Source: Farysia itapuensis (Eukaryota > Basidiomycota > Ustilaginomycetes > Ustilaginales > Ustilaginaceae). From it: a stretch of 64,000 nucleotides of DNA. The translations under genes were made by a program, and so were the position numbers. Positions 1-8,753 of the stretch are shown here, piece after piece. The notes under the pieces are model-generated. The model was not told the DNA's origin and ran no database searches. It was given only the letters and a program-made list of their open reading frames with translations. Every line of letters begins with the position of its first letter. The stretch's first letter is position 1. Location: the NCBI GenBank assembly GCA_023212645.1, contig JALBYC010000016.1, positions 124,001-188,000 on the forward strand, given 5' to 3'.

Positions 1-1
1 C

Positions 2-1543
2 CTGATTGATGATGACAGTGGTGAATTAGAAGCAGTGTCTGAGTCTGTCAGGCTTTTGCTCGAAAGGCTAGATGCGGCGGCCAAAGACCACAAGTCATAC
101 AGCGCAGTTGTTCCCCTAAGTCTCTTTCTCGATCCCATCTTCGTCACGGCCTACTTGCGGACAGGCTCACTAGTCGCACTCAGCTACAATCCTGTCAACA
201 GCGGACCGGAACATCAAGGCGAGGACATCGTCTGTTTAGACGGACAGGGAACGCTGGTGTTGTCCCTGTGCAAAGACACGTATCAGACTCTTGGACTGAC
301 GGGCCGGGCAAGCCACTTTTCGCGGAAAGCATCAGGTAGAGCTGCCGACAGAACCAGTGGGTCAGACACGCGCTTCATCGTTGAACTTCCACTCCTCTCA
401 CCCTCATTTGTGCCGGGGAAGAAAGGCTATCAACAAGCACAGCGTCGACTGCGTGCCTGGGACCATGCACGAGCACAAACCAGAGCATCGACTCAAAACA
501 TACCCGCCACGCATCTCACTGGCAAAATTCCGGCCGCCAGCGGGTCTACAGCGGTAGACAGCTCGCACGCAACGTGGAATATGCTCTTCGTCTGGTCTCC
601 CTCGCCTGAAACTATTGCGTCTGCTAATGGACCTGAACAGCTGGACACGAGAATCGTGTTCCCAGACAGCCTGGTGGATTCCAAAACGGTTCGTTTGCTT
701 CCTTTGCACTCCGGTGGCCCTACGACAACCGAGTCGGTGTGGATCCCAGCTCTCAACAGTCCATCCCATACGCTGTCCAAACAGTGGCTTGAACCCACGC
801 GGCATTTTGCAGAGTTGGAGCCGGTAGCCCCGCAAAACACGTGGCAAGAATATCAGCTTTCCTTGCAGGAAACGGTGGAATGGGCTGGCTTGATCTCTGT
901 CGGCTCCAACGCGGTGCGCACGTTTGCCAGACCAGATTCCACCTGCGTGTACAGTCCACCGGACGGCAGTCGCACTGGCAAAGTCATAAAGTTGCGCTGG
1001 TTCGGCGATCGTACGCCGCTGCTGCTCAGTGCGAGCTTCCTCTCCTGCGTCAGTCAACATGTCGACCAGTACTGTCGGAACAGTGTGAGCGATCGTCGAC
1101 GGGGTGCTGGTTGGGCAGTGCTGTCTTGCTCCGGATATCCCTACGCGCCGCTTACGTGGAGATCCAAGATCCCCCTCAGTCGTCGCTTCGGCCAGCCAGC
1201 CAGTCACCATCCATCTCAAAACGGTCACCAAAGTCCGGATGAAATGTCAGATGTCTCCTCTGACGACGAGGAGGCACAGGACATGGACATTACAAGCTCG
1301 GATGGAAGCGGTCCGTCCAAACCAACTCCGCCTGCTGCTCGCAAAAGGACCAAGCGGAAAACCTCGAGACAGATAGGCAAGCACGATTCCGAGCATGCCT
1401 TCTCCCCCAGCACGGGTGAAACAGGCTGGATCACCTTCTGCCTACCACCATCAGCACCACCGCCCGGCGAGGCTCAGCTGAACGCACTGCACAACACAAA
1501 TTGGCTGCTCATCGAGCTCATCGGCACCGACACGCGTTCCTAG
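2..1543 (+). CDS. RPP40: RNase P/MRP protein subunit RPP40-like (5' partial)
   Basis: The reading frame is open to the left edge of the window, so the true start lies upstream; at least 513 residues are present. The N-terminal half has the RPP40 pattern: an SLFLDPIFVTAYLRTGSLVAL segment, an LVLSLCKDTYQTLGL block, then a FIVELPLLSP strand. Further on come an ETVEWAGLISVGSNAV helix and a GWAVLSCSGYPYAPLTW block, which match conserved parts of the eukaryotic RPP40 family. Before the C-terminal block (GWITFCLP) lies a Ser/Asp-rich, basic insertion (about residues 415-470) absent from the compact animal proteins. RPP40 belongs to the nuclear/nucleolar RNase P and RNase MRP complexes that process tRNA 5' ends and pre-rRNA. 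Identification is from remembered family motifs only; the family is divergent. Confidence 0.72.
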   Translation: MIDDDSGELEAVSESVRLLLERLDAAAKDHKSYSAVVPLSLFLDPIFVTAYLRTGSLVALSYNPVNSGPEHQGEDIVCLDGQGTLVLSLCKDTYQTLGLTGRASHFSRKASGRAADRTSGSDTRFIVELPLLSPSFVPGKKGYQQAQRRLRAWDHARAQTRASTQNIPATHLTGKIPAASGSTAVDSSHATWNMLFVWSPSPETIASANGPEQLDTRIVFPDSLVDSKTVRLLPLHSGGPTTTESVWIPALNSPSHTLSKQWLEPTRHFAELEPVAPQNTWQEYQLSLQETVEWAGLISVGSNAVRTFARPDSTCVYSPPDGSRTGKVIKLRWFGDRTPLLLSASFLSCVSQHVDQYCRNSVSDRRRGAGWAVLSCSGYPYAPLTWRSKIPLSRRFGQPASHHPSQNGHQSPDEMSDVSSDDEEAQDMDITSSDGSGPSKPTPPAARKRTKRKTSRQIGKHDSEHAFSPSTGETGWITFCLPPSAPPPGEAQLNALHNTNWLLIELIGTDTRS

Positions 1544-1702
1544 GCCAGCACAATGTCGCAATAACAGCTTGTGCTCCAGGTTTGTAATGGTTGGTGATGG
1601 GGGGAACAGATAATACATGTTACAATTTTTGAGCGTTGGACGGGGTTACCGGGTTAGGTGCGTGAAATGTGGGTGAAAGTGTGCTTGTATATGGGGGTTT
1701 TG

Positions 1703-2215
1703 CTAGTCGAACGGCCCCAGGTAATCCTCCTTCATGGTGCCAATGGCAAAGATTTCGTTGGCGTCGACACGGGTGCCGACAATCTTGATACGAACTTTGC
1801 GACCCTTGATCAACCGATCTGAGGACGACACAAACTCGGGTGGATTGGCTTCTGGCTGGAACTTGTACTCGATCGGAATGAGATGGGATGAGACAAAGAT
1901 GTTCAACGGCCCGACTTCAGCAAAGAAGCCCATCTTGTTGACATTTGTGATTTTGGCGTCCATGACTTCGCCCTTGAACGGTTTCAGCACTACGGCCTGA
2001 TATGTGCTGTTGAACTCTGCCAGTCCGGATCCAGGGATGACTTTGCCGTGACCGACGTCAATCATGCCGACGACGCGGATAATGTATCCATGCTTGCCCG
2101 TACACGTTCCCTCGACGTCATCCCGAAGCTTCTGGTTCAGAAACTCGACCATGGATGGGCCAAAGTACGACGGATGAAGCTCCGTCTTGTGTGTCAAGTA
2201 CTTGAGGAAAAACAT
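1703..2215 (-). CDS. RPB7: RNA polymerase II subunit RPB7
   Basis: A complete 170-residue protein of the length usual for Rpb7 (about 171). It starts [20 protein letters not shown], has the [11 protein letters not shown] block and [10 protein letters not shown], and ends in the KEDYLGPFD tail typical of the family. The N-terminal tip domain (about 1-80) is followed by an S1/OB-fold RNA-binding domain (about 81-165). With Rpb4 it forms the stalk of RNA polymerase II, contacts nascent RNA and links transcription to mRNA decay. It is a single exon and the ATG is the only sensible start. It is divergent from RTF2, with 570 bp between the two starts, and convergent with RPP40. Confidence 0.95.
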   Translation of the reverse strand: MFFLKYLTHKTELHPSYFGPSMVEFLNQKLRDDVEGTCTGKHGYIIRVVGMIDVGHGKVIPGSGLAEFNSTYQAVVLKPFKGEVMDAKITNVNKMGFFAEVGPLNIFVSSHLIPIEYKFQPEANPPEFVSSSDRLIKGRKVRIKIVGTRVDANEIFAIGTMKEDYLGPFD

Positions 2216-2785
2216 GGTGACTCAAAGCAGGATCAACCTTTCCCAGGAAGCGTCAGAAGAGAAACGTGGAGGCCGTGGCAGGACGCGCCCAGCGGTGATG
2301 CGTCTAAAGACGACAAGGCTTCCTCGCCTCTATCTACCCCCCTCCGGTTCTTGCTATGCGGCAGACGTTCTTCTTGCAACAAAAGGGCTGGTGTAAGTCG
2401 GTTAGCTTCGGGGCAAAGTTCTTTGTGTGGCTAGTTGCGGACTTCGTGACTACCAGTCAAGGTGTCGTAGGTCTCCGCTCTAAAGAAAGTAGGACGATAC
2501 TGCCGGCCACAGGGCAGATGTTGAGACGCAAAAAGCGCGGCAAGGACGGCAACAATGGCCAAAGTAGGGTCGGAAGCAGGTGGTCAAACAAGGCGGAGGA
2601 GAACGACGATGGGACTGCGATGTGAATGAATGCGAAGGAATCTCTCCCACAGTCACGTGCGCGACCAGCTTTGTATTGTTATATCGCCAACATTTCAGAT
2701 CTTTTGGCGAATTTTGGCGCTTTGGCGCTTTGGCATACTCATCCATTGCTCCTCATGGTTCCTGTCCTGCAAATACGCTGTCAAG
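2216..2785. promoter_or_regulatory. Divergent intergenic region RPB7 / RTF2
   Basis: These 570 bp separate the starts of two divergent genes and must hold both promoters. No TATA box near either start and no coding sequence is evident. Short open frames here lack any recognisable protein. A CACGTG-type motif (tcacgtgc) lies near 2653. An ATG at 2755 opens a small upstream frame overlapping the RTF2 start. Confidence 0.5.
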
Positions 2786-3725
2786 ATGGTAAGTGCGGGT
2801 TCTGTAGCCGGACGTCCACCTTCGAAGCTGACCTTGAAGTGTGCAGGGCAATGACGGTGGCTCAATATCGGTTCGCGACGACCTGGTGAAGGTCAAAGCA
2901 CCAGCGGAGCAAGCCGATCCTCATGCAGTGCGTCAAGGGTTGTGGACCCTTTGCGCTCTTTCTCGCAAGCCACTTCGCACACCAGTGGCTTCTGACCGAC
3001 TCGGAAAGCTGTACAACAAAGACGCCGTTGTCGAGTATCTGCTGCAAAAGTCAGAGCTACCTGCAGGAAGACCCGAGCATGCGGTGGCCAGCCACATTCG
3101 AGGACTCAAAGATATAACCCAGCTGACGCTAACACCAAATCCAGACTACCGGCCGCCATCACCGTCACGCTCAGAGTCGGATTCAGAGGCTGTGCCGTTC
3201 CTGTGTCCACTGACGTCCAGACAGATGAACGGAGTGCACCGCTTCGTGTATCTTGCGCCTTGCGGTTGCGTTATGAGCGAAAGCGGTTTGCGCGCCGTTG
3301 CCGCAACTCCCACCAGCAAGAGGAAGCATGACGACAACGCTACAGATGCTACAGCTGCGACATACGCTTGCCCACTGTGTGGTCATGCGTTCAGCGCTCC
3401 TGGTCTCACAAAGAGCGATCAAAAACATCTAGGCGACGATATTGTGCCCCTCAATCCACCACTAGCCGAGCAGCAAGAGTTACGGCGGGCCATGGAAGAG
3501 TCTAGATCCCAACAAGCCGCACGCAAGCGCAAAGGCAAGAAGGATGCCACACATGCAAAGAACACATCTACATCGGAGAAGAGCCTGCTCAAAGACAAGA
3601 CAGGCAAATCCCCTGAACAAGCCGTAACGACTGAGCTCATTCAGCAAGGTATAGCCCCTATTTCGAGCGTTACGATACGCGAAGCGAGAGACACGCCTCC
3701 CAAGAAGAAGGCAAAGGCACTCTGA
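2786..3725 (+). CDS. RTF2: Replication termination factor 2 (Rtf2) family; join(2786..2788,2847..3725)
   Basis: The conserved Rtf2 N-terminus (M)GNDGGSISVRDDLVKVK is recovered only if the ATG at 2786-2788 is spliced directly to 2847. The 58-nt intron (2789-2846) has a GTAAGT donor, a CTGAC branch-like site and a GTGCAG acceptor. The protein is 293 residues. The first Rtf2 half contains TLCALSRKPLRTPV and LGKLYNKDAVVEYLL. A RING-like part follows with paired cysteines and His (FLCPLTSRQMNG, CGC, YACPLCGHAF, residues about 112-190). The C-terminus is basic, Lys-rich and probably disordered. Rtf2 acts at stalled replication forks and, in fission yeast, in site-specific termination and splicing. 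The first exon consists of the start codon alone, so a plain ORF search yields a wrong start. Confidence 0.9.
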
Positions 3726-3929
3726 CTGACCGGTCCCCCAGGATCACCTCCCAAGCTCTGGTCCATAGAGTCTGTAATTGTACCTATGCGCAAAACCTTT
3801 CATACCCGATAGCAAAGCTGTTCGTTGCCGTAACCCGCCGATCTGCCTGTGATGACTGCATTGCGATTCTGGGAGGTCATGCATACTTTCTACCATCAGT
3901 AAAGTTGCTGCTGAGGGTGTCTTTACGAT

Positions 3930-4180
3930 TTACTCGGTTCGCTCCGATTGTAGCTTTGCGTAGTAGGCATCTCGACGTGCGACCGAGGGCAAGTGAACTC
4001 CGTACCTGTTTTTTTGAGCGAAGAGCGAGGTCAGAGCACGTCAATAGAAGTCTACACAGGTCTAAATGCTTACCAGTAGGCGTATCCAAGAGCAGTGCCG
4101 CCTCCGAGACCGACAGTCAAGTCAAGAATCAGACGCTTTCGCAGCTTTCCAGTGATGGGGGCGATTGAACCGACAGGCAT
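3930..4180 (-). CDS. COX9: Cytochrome c oxidase subunit VIIa (Cox9-type); complement(join(3930..4005,4074..4180))
   Basis: Two exons give a 60-residue protein, the size expected for fungal Cox9/COX7a. Exon 1 encodes MPVGSIAPITGKLRKRLILD and a glycine-rich membrane segment ending GYAYW. A 68-nt intron (4006-4073; GTAAGC donor, aacag acceptor) interrupts the TGG codon. Exon 2 encodes YGVHLPSVARRDAYYAKL and stops at 3930-3932. The API(T)G-L-KR start, the single transmembrane helix and the RRDAYYAKL tail are the family signature. It is a nuclear-encoded inner-membrane subunit of respiratory complex IV. A possible 5'-UTR intron (4183-4246, GTAAGT...TTTAG) lies just upstream. An ATG at 4264 is in frame in unspliced DNA but leaves the frame if that intron is removed, so I chose the ATG at 4180. 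Confidence 0.88.
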
Positions 4181-4535
4181 GTCTAAATTGGAGCTGCTGT
4201 CAGCGCTCGTGCCAGCGAAGGGTGTGCTAGTGTCTGTGTCACTTACTGTCGAAGAGATGTGCAAGTTGTGGTAAAGTGCAACGATTGGAGTTGACAGTCA
4301 CAGTGAATTTGGCGATCACCCGCCCGTTTCCGAAGAAGTGAATGAATGGGCCAAATCCTATCGGCCGAGTCTGGTCATGTTCTCAAGATGACCGGCACGA
4401 CTAACTCCACTCCCTCATCCGCTCTTAATCGGCAGCAACGTTCCACAACGCATCCATCGCGAAAGCACCTCTTGCGGCTCCTTTCCGCACCCGACCAGCT
4501 TTGGATTCGAAGCTGAACATCTTTTGTCCTTCGCC
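4181..4535. promoter_or_regulatory. Divergent intergenic region COX9 / SLA1
   Basis: This 355-bp spacer lies between two divergent starts. It holds the likely 5'-UTR intron of COX9 (4183-4246) and the SLA1 leader. No other gene or clear motif is seen. Confidence 0.45.
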
Positions 4536-7500
4536 ATGGCTTATGTCTCGCTGGGCAAGGCACTTTACGACTACGTCGCACAGGCCGAGGACGAGCTGAA
4601 TCTTACCGAAGATGACTACCTCTACATCCTGGAAGCCGACGATCCTGAATGGTGGAAAGCCAAGCTGCGACGTCTGAATCCGGATGGCACCATAGTACAA
4701 GATGACAATGAGGAAGGCCTCGTTGGTCTTGTGCCCGCCAACTATGTTGAAGAGGCTGAGCCTCTCCGTCTCAGCCGAGCGCTGTACGACTACGAGGCAC
4801 AGACGGAAGACGAGCTTTCCATGACCGAGGATGAGTTACTCCGCGTTTACGAAAACGATGATGTCTGGCTGCTGGTCAAGAAACAGGGCAACGACCCGCT
4901 TAGCGGTGGTGAGGGACGCCTTGGATATGTACCTGCCAACTACGTGGATGAAGCCGACGCGGTCGACACGGGCGCAGCCCCTGTCACTGAAGGACAGTAC
5001 GGCGAGGAAGAAGAGGAGGAAGAGGAAGAGGAGGACGCTGATGATTCCACCGTCAATCCCGCAGCAATTCCCCAAATCAGCATGTCACAAACCGCACAGC
5101 TCGGCAAAGGCGACGAGATCAAGATGTGGCCCGTCTCCGCACTCGATGCCAAAAAGAAAAAGAAGAAGGGCACCCTGGGCATCGGCAACGCCTCCCTCTT
5201 CTTTGCCTCCGAGAGCGACAAGACGCCCGTCAAGAAAATCAGTGTCTTGCACATTTCCAGTCATTCGCTCGAAAAGGGCAAGACGCTCCATATCGAACTC
5301 ACACCCGAAGCAGGTCTTGATGAGACTAGCCTCGACTTTCACACCGGCTCCAAAGATGCTGGTAGCGATATCGCTCGCAAAATTGACGCGAGCAAGGCGA
5401 ACGCTGCCAGTGCGTCCGCTGCCGCGGCCGCTGAACAATCCGCATCTCGTAGTGCTCTTTCGCCACCACCAGCCCCAGCACCTCCAGCAGCACCTCCCGC
5501 GCCAGCTCCGCCTTCAAGCAGCGCATTGCCACCGCCGACTCGCACAGCTGCTGCATTGCTTCCTCCCCCCATTCGCAAAAACGTCTCGTTCCAGTCTCAG
5601 CAAGCCGCTCCCGAGACTGCTGACTCTGAAGAGCACGCACTTGCCCTTTACGACTTTGAGGCACAGGGCGACGACGAACTGTCAGTGGCTGAAAATGAAC
5701 ACTTGATCCTGCTAGAACGAGAGAACGACGATTGGTGGAAGGTCCGCAACGATAGCGGCCAGGAAGGCGTTGTGCCTGCCAGTTATGTCGAAGTATCTGG
5801 AGCAGGTACTAGCAATGCCAACGGCGACGCAGCTGCTGCAGCTGCAGCTGAGGAAGAGCGCCAGCGGGAAGAAGCAGAAGCTCGGGCTGTTCAGGACGCC
5901 GAACGCCAACGCGAGGCCGCTGAGAACGCCGAACGACAACAGCGAGATGCTGAAGAGCGTCGACAGCGCGAAGCCAAGGAGCGATCTCGCAGAGAAGCTC
6001 TCAAGGCCCAGCCAGCACCAGCGCCACCGAAACTCACACAGCGTCCAAGCACAACAGAGGTCACCCGTGCTGCCAAGAATGTGACCATTCCGCAAGGTCG
6101 CACCGCGCCTGAAAGACCCAAGGACGGTGGCGGGCGATCCAAGCCCTCACCCAACAACACGCGCATGTGGACCGACCGTACGGCTCAATTCAAAGTGGAA
6201 GCTGAGTTCCTCGGCTTCAATCAGGGCAAGATCCGTCTGCACAAGATGAACGGTGTCGTTATTGAAGTTGCTGTCGAAAAAATGTCGGATCCAGACATTC
6301 ATTTCCTCGAGGACATTACGGGCAAGAAGCTGCTCAGCCCAGATGGCGGCGCAAGCCCATCGAGTTCGCGAAGGAGGGAAAGCAGTCGTCCTCAGCCAAC
6401 TTCGACATCCGCCTCGAGGGAGGACAAGGAGCGAGAGCGCGAACGTCGCAAGGAAAAGGAACGCGAGCAGCGTCGCCGGGAACAGGCGCGATCTGGTCCC
6501 AAGCGCAATGTCGACTGGTTCGAATTCTTCCTCGCTGCAGGTGTCGACGTCGACGATTGTACTCGATACGCTTCGGCCTTTGAGCGCGAAAAGGTGGACG
6601 AGACAGTTCTTGGAGATCTGGACGCTAGTTTGCTTCGCAGTCTGGGCCTACGCGAAGGTGATGTCATTCGAGTCAACAAGCTTATTGACCGAAAGTATCG
6701 CAGAGACAAATCCAAGACCTCGTCGTCAAGCCGATCTTCAGACAAGGCTAACGCCAACACTGCTGCCGAGCTCGAACGACAGATCAAAGCTGATGAGGAA
6801 ATCGCACGCAAGTTGCAGGAGGAGGAGGGTCAAGGCAGACGGACCGATTCAGTCAGTCCTGCCCCGCAACTCTTTTCGGGACCGGATGGAACACTTAAGA
6901 ACAACACGCGACGGGGACGGCCCACACCAAAAACGACGAGCGGAAGCAATGTCGATGCTGCCTCCCTCGCAGCTGCTTCGGAGTCGCTTGCTCGTACCTC
7001 TACTCCGCCCGTGCGAGTCAACACTGTGAGTCCTGCTATCGCGCCAAAGCGAACCGGATCTTCTCTCGCCAACGGTTTCGATGACGACGCCTGGACCCCT
7101 CGGCCACCCAGCACGAAGCCAGCGACTCCAGGCCGCGCATCTGTTGCTTCACCTGCTCCCCCAATGCCAGCAGCTCCCGCGGCGCCCACCCCGCCTCCTG
7201 CTCCCGCAGCACCTGCTCCCGCGCCAACACCGCCGGCCGATCCCAACTCAGCATTGTTCGACAAGCTAGCGGCAATGAAGGCGCCTTCTACCGGCACAAG
7301 TCCTCGACCGGGTGCCAGTCCCGCACCTGGATCTTCGTTCTTGGGTCAGAACCAGGGATATAACCCCAACGCGCCACGTGGTCCATTCGCGCCTGTTCCG
7401 CTCAACCAGAGTCTGCTTCAACCCCTACTGCCCACTCAAGGCACCGGCCAATTTGTGCCGACCAACTTGCAAGCCCAGCAAACAGGCATGATGGGTATGC

Positions 7501-8072
7501 AGCCGCAGCAAACCGGTATGATGGGTATGCAGCCACAGCAGACAGGCTGGGGTATGCAACAAGGTATGCAGCCTCAAATGACGGGCTACAACGGCAACAT
7601 GAACGGCATGGGTATGCAGCCCACTGGCTTTGGCGGAGGTATGGGCTCCGGCTTCCTCAATGGCGGTGGTATGATGGGATCCTCATCGCCTTATGGAGCC
7701 CAGATGCAGCCTCAACAGACTGGCTTCCCCGGCCTGCAACCCCAGCAGACGGGCTACAACAACTTTGGCCAAAACCCGCAGCAACTCATCTCGCAACAGA
7801 CCGGGTTCGGAGTAGGCTCCCAGCAACAGCAGCACGCTCTACAGCAAGCGCAAGACGACAAGGAGAAGTTCAAGGCCAGCAACATCTTCCAACAGATGAA
7901 GTCAGGCCAGTTTGCACAGGACCCCAACAATGCACCTCAGCAGAGCAACAAGTACGATGCACTGCGGCCACAGCCGACTGGCTTCCAGCCTGGCGGTGTC
8001 ATGCCGCAGTACACGGGCTTTGGCCAACAGCAACAGCCCGGCGGCTACGGTGGCTATGGCGGAGGTTACTAA
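4536..8072 (+). CDS. SLA1: Endocytic actin-patch adaptor SLA1
   Basis: The 1178-residue protein has the full Sla1 order. Two SH3 domains sit at the N-terminus (about 5-66 and 82-145; ALYDYVAQAEDEL, ALYDYEAQTEDEL), then a Glu-rich stretch near 160 and a Sla1-specific block around 180-280. A Pro/Ala linker precedes a third SH3 (about 367-418), followed by a charged Ala/Glu/Arg helix. SHD1 follows (about 543-600, WTDRTAQFKVEAEFLGF), then the SAM-like SHD2 (about 658-720, VDWFEFFLAAGVDV). From about 978 on there is a Gln/Gly/Met tail with many QxTG repeats. In yeast Sla1 links cargo (NPFxD) and clathrin to Las17/Arp2/3, and TG-repeat threonines are targets of Prk1-type kinases. The ATG at 4536 is preceded by gcc and starts directly at SH3-1. 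ABP1, another patch component, lies 20 kb away. Confidence 0.95.
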   Translation: MAYVSLGKALYDYVAQAEDELNLTEDDYLYILEADDPEWWKAKLRRLNPDGTIVQDDNEEGLVGLVPANYVEEAEPLRLSRALYDYEAQTEDELSMTEDELLRVYENDDVWLLVKKQGNDPLSGGEGRLGYVPANYVDEADAVDTGAAPVTEGQYGEEEEEEEEEEDADDSTVNPAAIPQISMSQTAQLGKGDEIKMWPVSALDAKKKKKKGTLGIGNASLFFASESDKTPVKKISVLHISSHSLEKGKTLHIELTPEAGLDETSLDFHTGSKDAGSDIARKIDASKANAASASAAAAAEQSASRSALSPPPAPAPPAAPPAPAPPSSSALPPPTRTAAALLPPPIRKNVSFQSQQAAPETADSEEHALALYDFEAQGDDELSVAENEHLILLERENDDWWKVRNDSGQEGVVPASYVEVSGAGTSNANGDAAAAAAAEEERQREEAEARAVQDAERQREAAENAERQQRDAEERRQREAKERSRREALKAQPAPAPPKLTQRPSTTEVTRAAKNVTIPQGRTAPERPKDGGGRSKPSPNNTRMWTDRTAQFKVEAEFLGFNQGKIRLHKMNGVVIEVAVEKMSDPDIHFLEDITGKKLLSPDGGASPSSSRRRESSRPQPTSTSASREDKERERERRKEKEREQRRREQARSGPKRNVDWFEFFLAAGVDVDDCTRYASAFEREKVDETVLGDLDASLLRSLGLREGDVIRVNKLIDRKYRRDKSKTSSSSRSSDKANANTAAELERQIKADEEIARKLQEEEGQGRRTDSVSPAPQLFSGPDGTLKNNTRRGRPTPKTTSGSNVDAASLAAASESLARTSTPPVRVNTVSPAIAPKRTGSSLANGFDDDAWTPRPPSTKPATPGRASVASPAPPMPAAPAAPTPPPAPAAPAPAPTPPADPNSALFDKLAAMKAPSTGTSPRPGASPAPGSSFLGQNQGYNPNAPRGPFAPVPLNQSLLQPLLPTQGTGQFVPTNLQAQQTGMMGMQPQQTGMMGMQPQQTGWGMQQGMQPQMTGYNGNMNGMGMQPTGFGGGMGSGFLNGGGMMGSSSPYGAQMQPQQTGFPGLQPQQTGYNNFGQNPQQLISQQTGFGVGSQQQQHALQQAQDDKEKFKASNIFQQMKSGQFAQDPNNAPQQSNKYDALRPQPTGFQPGGVMPQYTGFGQQQQPGGYGGYGGGY

Positions 8073-8753
8073 GCAGTACCACACCTCACTCTCTCATCTC
8101 TCGTCATCTTGTTCGCTTGCAATGCATCTGATCGAAATCCGTGTTAGGGTACGTGTGCGCGACGCGCGTGGAGCTTGGAGCGTAGAGCGCTAGAGCGTGG
8201 AGCGTATCTGTGGAGACTTGAGAATCAGAAAATTGAAATTCTTGAGGCGAAGGAGATGGGCAGAGGGGGCGCGTCGCGCGCGCATGCGTCCGGAGCGCGA
8301 TTCCACTTTAAAGTGAAGCGTCGAAACTGGAAAAGTAGGAAAAAGTGCATCTGTTCAGTCACGGTTGCCGAGTGTCGGTCTGCCCGAAAGTGCGCGATAG
8401 AAAGTGTGACTTTTGAGAAGGGCGGAAGAGAGACGACTTCTTGTCCCCGATCGGTTGTCCCTTACAACCTTAACCCATTCCACCGCACTCGCACTGAGGG
8501 TGTCTGGATTCGCAAGCAAGCGTCTGGTTCTCTGATGCCTCGACGCACCCTCTCCAAGTCCAGCTTTGTCAATCAATCCGCTCCTTTTGTTGCCCCTCTG
8601 CTGAACAGCGTTGCGCCAAAGCTGGCTACAATCAGTGCTACGGCTGCTTTCGACTTTAGAGCCCCCGCGCTTCCCCCCTCGTCTTTGGAGTACGCCGCTT
8701 CGGCCTTGGCACGCGCCGGTCTATTGCCGTTCCATCCTACTTCCGACGTCGAC
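8073..8753. promoter_or_regulatory. Intergenic region upstream of the APSES factor
   Basis: These 681 bp carry four GAGCG motifs in near-tandem (8178-8204), a short alternating CG tract (about 8270-8290) and a pyrimidine-biased leader near the ATG. The downstream gene's frame is open here from about 8175, with in-frame ATGs at 8256 and 8535. Part of this stretch could therefore be coding if translation starts earlier. Confidence 0.4.
8178..8204 (+). repeat. Short degenerate tandem repeat of GAGCG motifs
   Basis: Four copies of GAGCG occur at 8178, 8185, 8193 and 8200, spaced 7, 8 and 7 bp, in the spacer before the APSES factor. The spacing could suit a multimeric binding site, but this may equally be simple-sequence drift. 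Confidence 0.4.

Noticed and set aside
404..1231. 275-codon minus-strand open frame inside RPP40
   Set aside because: It lies fully antisense to a gene with clear family motifs, and its product has no domain and odd composition.
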